Origin: Actinoplanes lutulentus
GTDB lineage: Bacteria > Actinomycetota > Actinomycetes > Mycobacteriales > Micromonosporaceae
NCBI RefSeq assembly: GCF_003259845.1
Contig: NZ_QLMJ01000005.1
Coordinates: forward strand, 434,001-498,000
DNA: 64,000 nt
Direction: 5' to 3'
Every line of letters starts with the position of its first letter. The stretch's first letter is position 1. Made by a program: the position numbers and the translations under genes. The notes under the pieces were generated by a model, which worked only from the letters and a program-made list of their open reading frames with translations, had not been told where the DNA came from and searched no databases. Below are positions 24,789-32,006 of the stretch, one piece after another.

Positions 24789-25383
24789 CATCCGTGAGGT
24801 GCTCGGTGAGCTGGAGGACGACGTGAACGGTGTGCTGCTCGCCCCGGCCGCGGACGTCCGGGCACAGGGCCGCCGCCGCGCGCTGCGCCGCCGGACGGCG
24901 GCCGCCGGAGCGGCGTTGTCGCTGGTCGCCGTGGTGGCGGCCGGTGCCCTGGTGACCCGGCAGCCGCCGGAGGTGGACACCCCCGGCAACGCGTTGCCGG
25001 TCACGATCTGCGCTGTCCCGGTCGACCTCACCCTTCCGAGCGCGCCCGGCGACGTCACGATCCGGGTCGTCGGCGACACCCGGGCCGAGGAGGTGGCCGG
25101 GGACTTCCGGACCCGGGGATTCGTCGCGAGCGGGCAGACCGCGATCAACCCGCTGCCCAACGACACGGTCGCGGTGATCCGGTACGGCCCGGCCGGGGTC
25201 GGCAAGGCCGTCCTGGTCCAGGCCTATCTGATCGGGCAGGCCGAGACGGTGTTCGTGCCGGGGCAGGGCGACGACACCGTCGAGCTGATGCTCGGACCGG
25301 CCTTCCAGCAGGTGGCCACGCCGACCGAGGTCAACCAGGCCCTTGCCGCGATCGGCCCGGACGGGTTACCCCACCCGTGCTGA
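24778..25383 (+). CDS. Membrane-anchored putative anti-sigma factor
   Basis: 201 residues from ATG 24778, which has GGAGGT five bases upstream. The short cytosolic part (about 1-47) ends in a basic cluster RRRALRRRT, followed by one transmembrane helix (about 50-66) and an extracytoplasmic domain of about 130 residues with no recognised fold. No zinc-binding HxxxCxxC motif is visible, so it is not a classic ZAS anti-sigma factor. The assignment rests on overlap with the sigma gene and on topology. Confidence 0.75.
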   Translation: MSRDIREVLGELEDDVNGVLLAPAADVRAQGRRRALRRRTAAAGAALSLVAVVAAGALVTRQPPEVDTPGNALPVTICAVPVDLTLPSAPGDVTIRVVGDTRAEEVAGDFRTRGFVASGQTAINPLPNDTVAVIRYGPAGVGKAVLVQAYLIGQAETVFVPGQGDDTVELMLGPAFQQVATPTEVNQALAAIGPDGLPHPC

Positions 25384-25761
25384 TTCGCCGCGGTACGTTC
25401 CGAAGCTCCACAGGTTGCCCTCCGGGTCGCGGGCGGTGAAGTCCCGTGACCCGTAATCGGTGTCGAACGGCGGCTTGAGGATCTCCGCTCCGGCCGCCGC
25501 GGCCCGTTCGTGCAGCTTGTCGACGTCGTCGGTCACCACGTAGGCGCCGAACGTCCCCGGTTTCAGCGACCACACCGAGCCGGGTTTGCCGGAACCCAGC
25601 ATGATCCCGCCGCCCAGCGGCCAGTCCAGCTGGGCGTGGTCCACCTGGTCGCCGTCGCCGTGGACGACGTTCTCCTGGAAGCCGAAGGCGTCGATCAGGA
25701 ACCGGATCAGCGCCCGGGCGTCGTTCGCCTGCAGGGTCGGCCACACCATCGTGTCAGTCAT
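25366..25761 (-). CDS. VOC (glyoxalase-fold) protein
   Basis: About 131 residues. MVWPTLQANDARALIRFLIDAFGF and VVTDDVDKLHERAAAAGAEILKPPFDTDYGSRDFTARDPEGNLWSFGTY are the two halves of a single-domain VOC protein of the PhnB/bleomycin-resistance-like type. The ATG at 25761 overlaps the end of the AraC gene (ATGACTGA), so translation is coupled; an ATG at 25770 is also possible. Its 3' end overlaps the convergent anti-sigma gene by 18 bases. Confidence 0.88.
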   Translation of the reverse strand: MTDTMVWPTLQANDARALIRFLIDAFGFQENVVHGDGDQVDHAQLDWPLGGGIMLGSGKPGSVWSLKPGTFGAYVVTDDVDKLHERAAAAGAEILKPPFDTDYGSRDFTARDPEGNLWSFGTYRGESARVG

Positions 25762-26590
25762 GAGACCCATCGTCGCCCGGTGACAGCGGCATGGCTTGGA
25801 CGAAACCGAACTCGTCGGCCAGCCATGTCGTCGGCGAGCACCCGGCGAACGCCTGGAAGTCCCGGACCAGGTGGGACTGGTCGGCGTACCCGTGCGTGGC
25901 CGCCACGTCGGCCAGCAGCACCCCCGGCCGCAGCGACCTGCGGGCCCGGTCGAAACGGGCGATCCGGGCCGCCTGTTTCGGGCGCACTCCCAGCTCGGCG
26001 TGGAACCGGCCGGTCAGGTGCCGCCCGCTCCAGCCCACCTCACCGGCCAGCTCGGCGATCGGCACGTCGTGGCGCAGCAGCCTGCGGTACGCGTACCCGA
26101 TGGGATGGAAGCCGGAAGCGTCCCGGGCGAGCGAGCCCAGCATGGTGTCGAGGACCGCGAAGCGGGCCGGCCAGTCCGGAGCCGCCACCAGACGCTCCCG
26201 GATCTCGCCGACGAACCTCTCGCCGAGAACGGCCGCGGCGTCCACGTCGAGGTTCGCGAGTTCGGCGGCGGGCAGACCGAGCAGCGCGCGGCACCCGTCC
26301 GGCGAGAGCGCGACCTGCACGCCGGACTGCCGGCCGTCGTGGGTGATCAGCGCGGGCGTCAGATGCAGGCCGCCGAGCAGCGCGTCGAACCGGCCGGGCG
26401 CCTGGCGCGGATCCGGATGCGCGGCCACGACGAGAGGATCATCGATCGTGAAGATCAGGGTGAGGTACGGCGAAGGGAGCCCCCGATGCCGTCCCGGCGG
26501 CAGACCGCGCTGCCGGTAACCGGAGTAGAACCCGATGAACGGCCGCAGCGGCGCGGCCGGGCGGGCCTGCGCATATTCGTCGACCGTCAT
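25754..26590 (-). CDS. AraC-family transcriptional regulator
   Basis: 278 residues. The C-terminal double HTH is clear: VPIAELAGEVGWSGRHLTGRFHAELGVRPKQAARIARFDRAR and LADVAATHGYADQSHLVRDFQAFAGCSPTTWL (about 180-265). The N-terminal half is a DUF6597-like sensor region starting PLRPFIGFYSGYRQRG. It is coupled to the downstream VOC gene, a frequent pairing in actinobacteria, so it probably controls that gene. Confidence 0.92.
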   Translation of the reverse strand: MTVDEYAQARPAAPLRPFIGFYSGYRQRGLPPGRHRGLPSPYLTLIFTIDDPLVVAAHPDPRQAPGRFDALLGGLHLTPALITHDGRQSGVQVALSPDGCRALLGLPAAELANLDVDAAAVLGERFVGEIRERLVAAPDWPARFAVLDTMLGSLARDASGFHPIGYAYRRLLRHDVPIAELAGEVGWSGRHLTGRFHAELGVRPKQAARIARFDRARRSLRPGVLLADVAATHGYADQSHLVRDFQAFAGCSPTTWLADEFGFVQAMPLSPGDDGSHD

Positions 26591-26609
26591 TCTTCGATGG
26601 TCTCACCTG

Positions 26610-26642
26610 CCTGGCCGCGATCCTGACAGGATCGCGGCCAGG
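26610..26642. terminator. Perfect 15-bp-arm hairpin
   Basis: CCTGGCCGCGATCCT (26610-26624), a three-base loop, then AGGATCGCGGCCAGG (26628-26642). It lies 12 bases past the stop of the minus-strand gene at 26654 and before the AraC start. No strong T-run follows. Confidence 0.8.
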
Positions 26643-26653
26643 CGAGCGGGTGT

Positions 26654-27157
26654 TCAGCCGGCGAGGATCTTGGCCAGATCGTCGCGGAAGGTGCGCTCGT
26701 TCTCGGTGACCGTGTCGCCGCCGATGCCCAGCACACCACCCGTCGAGGCGGCGCCCACCACCTCGTCGGCGATCTCGACGAGCCAGTGCTTGTAGGTCTC
26801 CGCGTCAGCGGCCGACGCCTTGATCGAGAGCAGCGTCGCGACCTCGGCGGCCCGGCCCAGCACATCAGCGGCGTAACCGGCCGGGTCACTCGGCTCGATG
26901 ACCGGCGGTTCCTCACCCAGCTCCGGGTCACCGGCCTCGCCCACAGCGGCGGACGCGGCGGCGGAGACCAGCTGACTGGCCGACGCGCGGGCGTCCGAGA
27001 TGCGGTCGAGACCGGCAGCCACCTCGGCACGGGTCTTGCGGGCGCTGTCGTGGGTGGCGGCGCTCGCCGCGGTGAGCACCGACTGCGGCAGGCCGGCGAT
27101 CAGCCCCCACTCGGCGTCGGTGAATCCCAGCTTGGCGTAGAGCGGTACGTCCGTCAC
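26654..27157 (-). CDS. Conserved hypothetical helical protein (167 aa)
   Basis: Starts MTDVPLYAKLGFTDAEWGLIAGLPQSVLTAASAATHDSARKTRAEVAAGLDRI. The whole chain is Ala-rich helix with an acidic Pro/Glu linker (about 78-90) and a Gly-rich turn GGVLGIGGDTVTENERTFRDDLAKIL at the end. No signal peptide and no catalytic motif recognised. It is a stand-alone gene with its own hairpin terminator. Function unknown. Confidence 0.75.
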   Translation of the reverse strand: MTDVPLYAKLGFTDAEWGLIAGLPQSVLTAASAATHDSARKTRAEVAAGLDRISDARASASQLVSAAASAAVGEAGDPELGEEPPVIEPSDPAGYAADVLGRAAEVATLLSIKASAADAETYKHWLVEIADEVVGAASTGGVLGIGGDTVTENERTFRDDLAKILAG

Positions 27158-27213
27158 GCGAGGTCCTTTCCCTTGGTCGACAGCATTATCTACCCGCTCA
27201 CACAGTGATCAAT

Positions 27214-28251
27214 TCATGGACGAGCTTCGTAGGCGATGTTGAAGGGTGTTTCGGCGGCCCGGCGGAAGCGGGTGAAGCCGGCGTCGGTGACCAGCCGGCG
27301 GATCGGCTCCTCGCCGGCCTGGGCGCCCAGCGAGTAACCACCCTCCTGGGAAAGCGCGCTGGGTACGCACAGGAACGCGGAGAACGAGTAGTACACCCGC
27401 CCGACCGGATTCAGGTTGTCGCCGACCGTCGAACCGGCCGCCGGCTCCACGATCAGCCAGGTGCCGTCCGGTGTCAGCTGAGAGAGCACGTGCCGTGCCG
27501 CGCCCAGCGGGTCGCCCATGTCGTGCAGCGCGTCGAACGTGGTCACCAGGTCGTACGGCCCGCCGCCGAAGGTCTGTGCCCCGGCCACCTCGAAGCGGAC
27601 TCCGGCGGTCCGCTTGCGTGCCTGGTCGATCGAGCCGGCGTGCAGGTCGGAGCCGGTGAAGTCGGACGACGGGAACGCCTGCGCCATCAGGGCCGTGGAA
27701 GCGCCGTGCCCGCAGCCCACGTCGGCGACCCGGGCGCCCCGGCGCAGTTTCTCCTCGACGCCGTCCAGAGCCGGGATCCACTCGGCGACCAGATGCGCGC
27801 TGTACCCGGGCCGGAAGAACCGCTCGCACCCGGCGAACACGTCGTCGTCGTGCTCGTGCCAGCCGATGCCCTCACCGGTCCGGAACGCCGACTCGACCCT
27901 CTGCGAGGCTCGTAACGAGCCCAGGGCCAGCTGGAACGCGCCGGGAGCGAAGATCGGGCCGTCCGGATTGGTCAGCGCGAAAGCCTGCTCCTCGGTGAGC
28001 GAGTACGTGCCGGTCGCCGGGTCGAACTCGACGTAACCACCGGCGGCCTGACCGCGCAGCCACTCCTCGACGTACCGGGGTGCCGTGCCGGTCTTCTCGG
28101 CGAGTTCCTCCGGCTTCGCCGGTGATCCGGCGAGGGCCTTGTAAAGGCCCAGCCGGTCGCCGATGACGATGCCTCCGGCGGCCATCGTGGCGCCGAGGTC
28201 GCCCACGAAACGGTGAACGAATTGCATGAGTTTTTGCTCGTCAACTGTCAT
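27214..28251 (-). CDS. Class I SAM-dependent methyltransferase with winged-helix N-domain
   Basis: 345 residues. The N-terminal dimerisation/winged-helix region (about 1-95; LAEKTGTAPRYVEEWLRGQAAGGYVEFD) is typical of O-methyltransferase-like and Rv2258c-like proteins. The SAM-binding motif is ARVADVGCGHGASTALMAQAF (about 172-192), followed by FTGSDLH and FDALHDMGDP. Its substrate is unknown. It is divergent from the LAL regulator at 28328, which may control it. Confidence 0.9.
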   Translation of the reverse strand: MTVDEQKLMQFVHRFVGDLGATMAAGGIVIGDRLGLYKALAGSPAKPEELAEKTGTAPRYVEEWLRGQAAGGYVEFDPATGTYSLTEEQAFALTNPDGPIFAPGAFQLALGSLRASQRVESAFRTGEGIGWHEHDDDVFAGCERFFRPGYSAHLVAEWIPALDGVEEKLRRGARVADVGCGHGASTALMAQAFPSSDFTGSDLHAGSIDQARKRTAGVRFEVAGAQTFGGGPYDLVTTFDALHDMGDPLGAARHVLSQLTPDGTWLIVEPAAGSTVGDNLNPVGRVYYSFSAFLCVPSALSQEGGYSLGAQAGEEPIRRLVTDAGFTRFRRAAETPFNIAYEARP

Positions 28252-28296
28252 GAATCCGTTCTACGGGTGTCGGCTCGTGCCGGAATCGGTGTGAAC

Positions 28297-28325
28297 TACC
28301 TAGGTCGGAGAAGGGACGTACCTAG
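28297..28325. promoter_or_regulatory. Two TACCTAG direct repeats, 22 bp apart
   Basis: TACCTAG at 28297-28303 and 28319-28325, exactly two helical turns apart, just before the LAL regulator's GTG and in the shared region with the methyltransferase. The second copy could also serve as a -10-like element. Operator role is inference. Confidence 0.45.
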
Positions 28326-28327
28326 AA

Positions 28328-30892
28328 GTGCTGGAACGGGAGCACGAGCTGGCCGAGCTGGGCGCCGCGGCCCGGCAGGCCCTCGACGGCCACGGCTCGG
28401 TCGTGTTCGTCACCGGCGAGGCCGGCATCGGCAAGTCCACAGTGGTCGGTGCGGTGCGCTCAGTGCTGCCGGCCGAGGGGCGGCTGCTCGTCGGTTACTG
28501 CGACGACCTCGCCACCCCGCGGGTGCTCGGCCCGCTGCGTGACCTGGTCGGCAAGGTCGGTACGGCGCTGACCGACGCGCTCGGCTCCGGCGACCGGTCC
28601 CGGGTGTTCGAGGCGTTCCGGTCCGAGCTGGACTGGCCGGGTCACCCGACCGTGCTGGTGGTGGAGGACCTGCACTGGGCCGACGAGGCGACTCTGGACG
28701 TGCTGCGGTTCCTGGTCCGGCGGATCAACGGGCTGCCGGTGGTGCTGGTCGGGACGTACCGGGACGACGAGATCGGCGCCGGCCACCCGCTGCACGGCCT
28801 GCTCGGGCTGGCCGCCGGAGCGCCGATGCGCCGGCTGCCGCTGGCCCGGTTGTCGCCCGAGGCCGTGTTCTCCCTGGCTCGCGGGACATCCGTCAAGGCC
28901 GACCGGATCTTCACGGTCACCAACGGGAACCCGTTCTTCGTGGCCGAGGTCCTCGCCGCCGGTGACGCCGACGCCGTGCCGGCCACGGTGACCGAGGCCG
29001 TGCACGCCCGGCTGCAATCGTTGGACGGCCGCTGCCGGGACGCCCTCGGCCTGCTCTCGGTGATCCCGTCCACGGTGGATCACTGGCTGGTCGGCGCGGT
29101 CGTGCCCGGCGGCCTCGACGTGCTGGCCCCGGCCGAGCAGCACGGTGTTCTCACTGTCACGCCGGCCCGGGTGGCGTTCCGGCACGAGCTGATGCGCCTG
29201 GCCGTCGCGGCCGGCCTCACCGCGTCCCGCCGGATTGCCGCGAACCGGGCCGTACTGGCCGCGCTCCTGCGGCACGGCGGCGCCGACCTGTCCCGGATCG
29301 TGCACCACGCGGCCGAGGCCGGCGACACCGATCTGCTGGTCAGATATGCACCCGCCGCGGCACGGGAGGCGGCGAGCGCCGGCTCGCACCGCGAAGCGGC
29401 CGCCCATTACCGGCTCGTCCTCGAACACCGCGCCGCGTTCGGTCCCGATGAGCGGGCCGGCCTGCTGGAGGCGTACGCCGAAGAGTGTTACACCCTCGGC
29501 CTGGACGAACCGGCGGTCACCGCGCAGGAGGAAGCCGTCCTGCTGCGCCGGGCCCTGCCCGACACGGCGGCGCTCGGCCTGGCGCTGCGCCGGCTGTCCC
29601 GCCTCTACTGGTACGCGGGCCGGCGCCCACCCGCCGAGAAAGCCGCAGTGGAAGCGGTCGCTGTCCTCGAACAGGCGGGCGACCCGGCCGCGCTGGCGTT
29701 CGGCCTCAGCAACCAGTCTCAGCTGCACGCTCTGGGCGGACAGCCCGCCGATGCGATCCTGACCGGGGAACGCGCGATCGGCCTGGCCCGGGCCGCGGGT
29801 GACGCGGCGGTGCTGGCCCACGCGCTGAACAACGTGGGTTACGCGTATTGGGATCTCGACGATTCGCGGGGGCGGGGGCTGCTGGAGGAGAGCCTCGCCG
29901 TCGCGCTGGAAGCGGGGGAGGACGATCACGCCTGTCGTGCGTACACCAACATCGCCTGGCACCTGATCGACCAGCAACGACCACGGGAAGCCGGCGCGCT
30001 GCTGGACGCGGGGATGGCGTTCGCCGAACGTACCGAAGTCCTGGGTTTCCTCCGCTACCTGCACATCACTCGCTCGGTCGTGCATTTCCAGCTCTGCGAG
30101 TGGGACGAGGCCGAGGAACACGCCCGCTGGGAGGAGGGCGCGCCGTCGATGATGCGTACCCCTGCTCTGGTTGTCCGGGGCCTTGTCCGCGTCCGACGCG
30201 GTCTCCCCGGCGGCGAGAAAATGATCGAGGAGGCCTGGGAGATCGCCCGCGGCATCGGCGAGGCGCAGCGGATCGGCCCGGCGGGCGCGGCGATGGCGGA
30301 GGCGGCGTGGCTGCGCGGCGACGTCCGGCTCGCCGACCGCCTCACGCCGGTCTACCTCGAACGCCACGCCGCGGAGGGCGGCCGCCGCGTCGGCGCCTTC
30401 GGCTTCTGGCTGGTCCAGCTGGGCGCGTCGGTCCCGCTCCCTCTTCCGTACGCACTGATGCCCGCCGGCCGCGCGAAAGAGGCGGCGCAACGATGGCGGA
30501 CGGCGGGTTGCGTTTACGACGAGGCGCTGGCGCTGAGCTACGGCAACGACCCGGCCGACCTGCTGACCGCGGTCCGCCTGCTCGACGCGGCCGGCGCCGA
30601 ACCTCTTGCTCGTCGTGTCCGGTCCCGCCTGCGCGAACTGGGCGTGCCCCGCATCCCCCGAGGCCCATCCCCGTCGACGAGAACGAACGCGGCGGGCCTG
30701 ACGGGCCGCCAGTCCGAGGTCCTGCACCTGCTGGCGGCCGGCCTGAGCAACCCGGAGATCGCGGCGCGCCTGGTGCTGTCGACGCGAACGGTGGACGCGC
30801 ACGTGGCGGCGGTGCTGACAAAGCTGGCAGCCCACAACCGCCACGAGGCAGTACGCCGAGCCCAATCCCTAGGCCTACTCCCCACCCACTAA
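28328..30892 (+). CDS. LAL-type LuxR regulator with AAA/NACHT-like ATPase
   Basis: 854 residues from a GTG. The N-terminal ATPase has Walker A FVTGEAGIGKST (about 31-42) and Walker B VLVVEDLHWADEA. The middle (about 310-760) is helical TPR-like sensor sequence. The C-terminal LuxR HTH reads LTGRQSEVLHLLAAGLSNPEIAARLVLSTRTVDAHVAAVLTKLAAHNR. These large regulators often activate secondary-metabolite or sugar-use genes; the divergent methyltransferase is the nearest candidate target. It ends at a repeat-rich intergenic region. Confidence 0.93.
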   Translation: MLEREHELAELGAAARQALDGHGSVVFVTGEAGIGKSTVVGAVRSVLPAEGRLLVGYCDDLATPRVLGPLRDLVGKVGTALTDALGSGDRSRVFEAFRSELDWPGHPTVLVVEDLHWADEATLDVLRFLVRRINGLPVVLVGTYRDDEIGAGHPLHGLLGLAAGAPMRRLPLARLSPEAVFSLARGTSVKADRIFTVTNGNPFFVAEVLAAGDADAVPATVTEAVHARLQSLDGRCRDALGLLSVIPSTVDHWLVGAVVPGGLDVLAPAEQHGVLTVTPARVAFRHELMRLAVAAGLTASRRIAANRAVLAALLRHGGADLSRIVHHAAEAGDTDLLVRYAPAAAREAASAGSHREAAAHYRLVLEHRAAFGPDERAGLLEAYAEECYTLGLDEPAVTAQEEAVLLRRALPDTAALGLALRRLSRLYWYAGRRPPAEKAAVEAVAVLEQAGDPAALAFGLSNQSQLHALGGQPADAILTGERAIGLARAAGDAAVLAHALNNVGYAYWDLDDSRGRGLLEESLAVALEAGEDDHACRAYTNIAWHLIDQQRPREAGALLDAGMAFAERTEVLGFLRYLHITRSVVHFQLCEWDEAEEHARWEEGAPSMMRTPALVVRGLVRVRRGLPGGEKMIEEAWEIARGIGEAQRIGPAGAAMAEAAWLRGDVRLADRLTPVYLERHAAEGGRRVGAFGFWLVQLGASVPLPLPYALMPAGRAKEAAQRWRTAGCVYDEALALSYGNDPADLLTAVRLLDAAGAEPLARRVRSRLRELGVPRIPRGPSPSTRTNAAGLTGRQSEVLHLLAAGLSNPEIAARLVLSTRTVDAHVAAVLTKLAAHNRHEAVRRAQSLGLLPTH

Positions 30893-30916
30893 ACCCGCCC
30901 GCCCCGCCGCGGCGTC

Positions 30917-30980
30917 GCGCTACCGCCGCCTCGCGCTGCCGCGGTGTCGCGCTGCCGCGGTGTCGTGCTGCCGTGGCGTC
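30917..30980. repeat. 16-bp tandem repeat, four units
   Basis: Two identical units GCGCTGCCGCGGTGTC (30933-30948, 30949-30964) are flanked by one diverged unit on each side. Confidence 0.85.
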
Positions 30981-31114
30981 GCGCTGTGCAGCCCGCTCTG
31001 CCTGCGCCTATCACCCGCCGCGCGTCGTCCGCCCGCACACCGCTCGCAGCGGCCCCGTCCCGTCTCGGCCCGTCCCGTCTCGGCCCGCCCCGCCCCGCCC
31101 CGCCCCGCCCCGCC

Positions 31115-31161
31115 GATCTTGTGAGTTTTCGGTTGCTTGGGCGGCGCAAACTCACTAGATC
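31115..31161. repeat. 47-bp inverted repeat (family B, copy 2)
   Basis: GATCTTGTGAGTTT at the left and GCAAACTCACTAGATC at the right form arms with one mismatch. Same length and design as the other two copies. Confidence 0.9.
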
Positions 31162-31220
31162 GTTGGGGGAGCGAAGCGCTCAGCCGCGGCGGACGTCAGC
31201 GCGGAGTTCCTGCGGCGGTT

Positions 31221-31351
31221 GCCGCCCCGCCCCGCGGCCCAGCCCTGCCGCCCCGCCCCGCGGCCCAGCCCTGCCGCCCCGCCCCGCGGCCCAGCCCTGC
31301 CGCCCCGCCCCGCGGCCCGGCGCTGTCGCCCCGCCCTCGCGGTCCGGCGCT
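31221..31351. repeat. 26-bp GC-rich tandem repeat, four to five units
   Basis: Units begin GCCGCCCCGCCCCGCGGCCC at 31221, 31247, 31273 and 31299, with a diverged fifth from 31325. The array sits between two family B palindromes. Confidence 0.85.
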
Positions 31352-31364
31352 GTCGGCCCCGCCG

Positions 31365-31411
31365 GATCTTGTGAGTTTGTGCCGTTGCTTCAACCGCAAA
31401 CTCACAAGATC
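31365..31411. repeat. 47-bp inverted repeat (family B, copy 3)
   Basis: GATCTTGTGAGTTTG pairs with CAAACTCACAAGATC, the most perfect of the three copies. Confidence 0.92.
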
Positions 31412-31463
31412 AGGCAGGGCGGCGGCGGGAGACGAGTGGTCGATATGGCGGTGACGCCGCGAA

Positions 31464-31576
31464 CCGTAGCCCAGGCACGTCATGGCCGTGTCATTCCAGG
31501 TCTGAGCTACGGCCGGTTGCGCTCGGCCGTCGCTGAGGCATCTCATAGCCCTGCCATTCCGTGGCTGAGCTACGGC
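31464..31576. repeat. Doublet of about 50-bp inverted repeats (family D)
   Basis: Elements at 31464-31512 and 31526-31576, 62 bp start to start, share CTGAGCTACGG at the right end, a matching left arm (CCGTAGCCCAG and GCCGTCGCTGAG) and a central CAT(G/A)GCC...CATTCC core. Confidence 0.8.
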
Positions 31577-31678
31577 TCGCGGCCGAAAGCTCTGACGCCA
31601 CCCGGGCAACCCGTGCGACTGGGCGTGACCATCCCGGCCCGCATACCGACGACGGCGGCGAGGCCGCGCCAACGCCAA

Positions 31679-31759
31679 GAGCGGACGAGGCCCTGGCAAC
31701 GCTAGGAGCGGACGAGGCCCTGGCAACGCTAGGAGCGGACGAAGCCGTGGCGACGCCAA
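31679..31759. repeat. 27-bp tandem repeat, three units
   Basis: Units start GAGCGGACGA at 31679, 31706 and 31733; the first two are identical. A degenerate unit precedes them from about 31649. Confidence 0.9.
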
Positions 31760-31782
31760 GAGCGGGCGTGCCGAGCAGGAGC

Positions 31783-31943
31783 GTGTCGATTTCGGGTTCG
31801 ATCCGCACCCGAAGTCGACACGCAGCAGGTGAAACGCCGCCTCGTGTTGACTTGAGGTGCGATGCGCACCCGAAGTCGACACGCGGCAGGTGGAACGCCG
31901 TCTTGTGTCGACTTGAGGTGTGATGCGCGCCCGAAATCGACAC
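31783..31943. repeat. Tandem array of three 39-bp palindromic elements (family A, locus 2)
   Basis: Elements at 31783-31821, 31844-31882 and 31905-31943 begin GTGTCGA (GTGTTGA in the second) and end TCGACAC, 61 bp start to start. The 22-bp interval (GC/GG-CAGGTG-AACGCC) is also conserved. They are homologous to the array at 993-1155. Confidence 0.9.
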
Positions 31944-32006
31944 GCTGGGACTGTGCGGCGGTGGCCGGGCGGACGTCCGCCCGGCCACCGCTTCTGCGAC
32001 GTGCTG

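Larger units (their letters stand above)
30893..32006. other. Repeat-rich intergenic region, no credible gene
   Basis: About 1.1 kb between the LAL regulator and the sugar dehydrogenase genes. In order it holds a 16-bp tandem repeat (30917-30980), a CCCCG-rich tract, family B palindrome copy 2 (31115-31161), a 26-bp tandem repeat (31221-31351), family B copy 3 (31365-31411), a family D doublet (31464-31576), a 27-bp tandem repeat (31679-31759) and three family A elements (31783-31943). Open frames here merely translate repeats. Confidence 0.75.

Noticed and set aside
28460..30865. 801-codon minus-strand frame
   Set aside because: Antisense shadow of the LAL regulator, whose ATPase and HTH motifs are clear.
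31561..31923. 120-codon frame with ADEALATLG repeats
   Set aside because: The repeats are only the 27-bp tandem array read in frame; no ribosome binding site, and the frame runs through family A palindromes.
31783..31943. CRISPR array at the second repeat locus
   Set aside because: Same reason: the 22-bp intervals are near-identical and the repeats belong to the family found at 993-1155.
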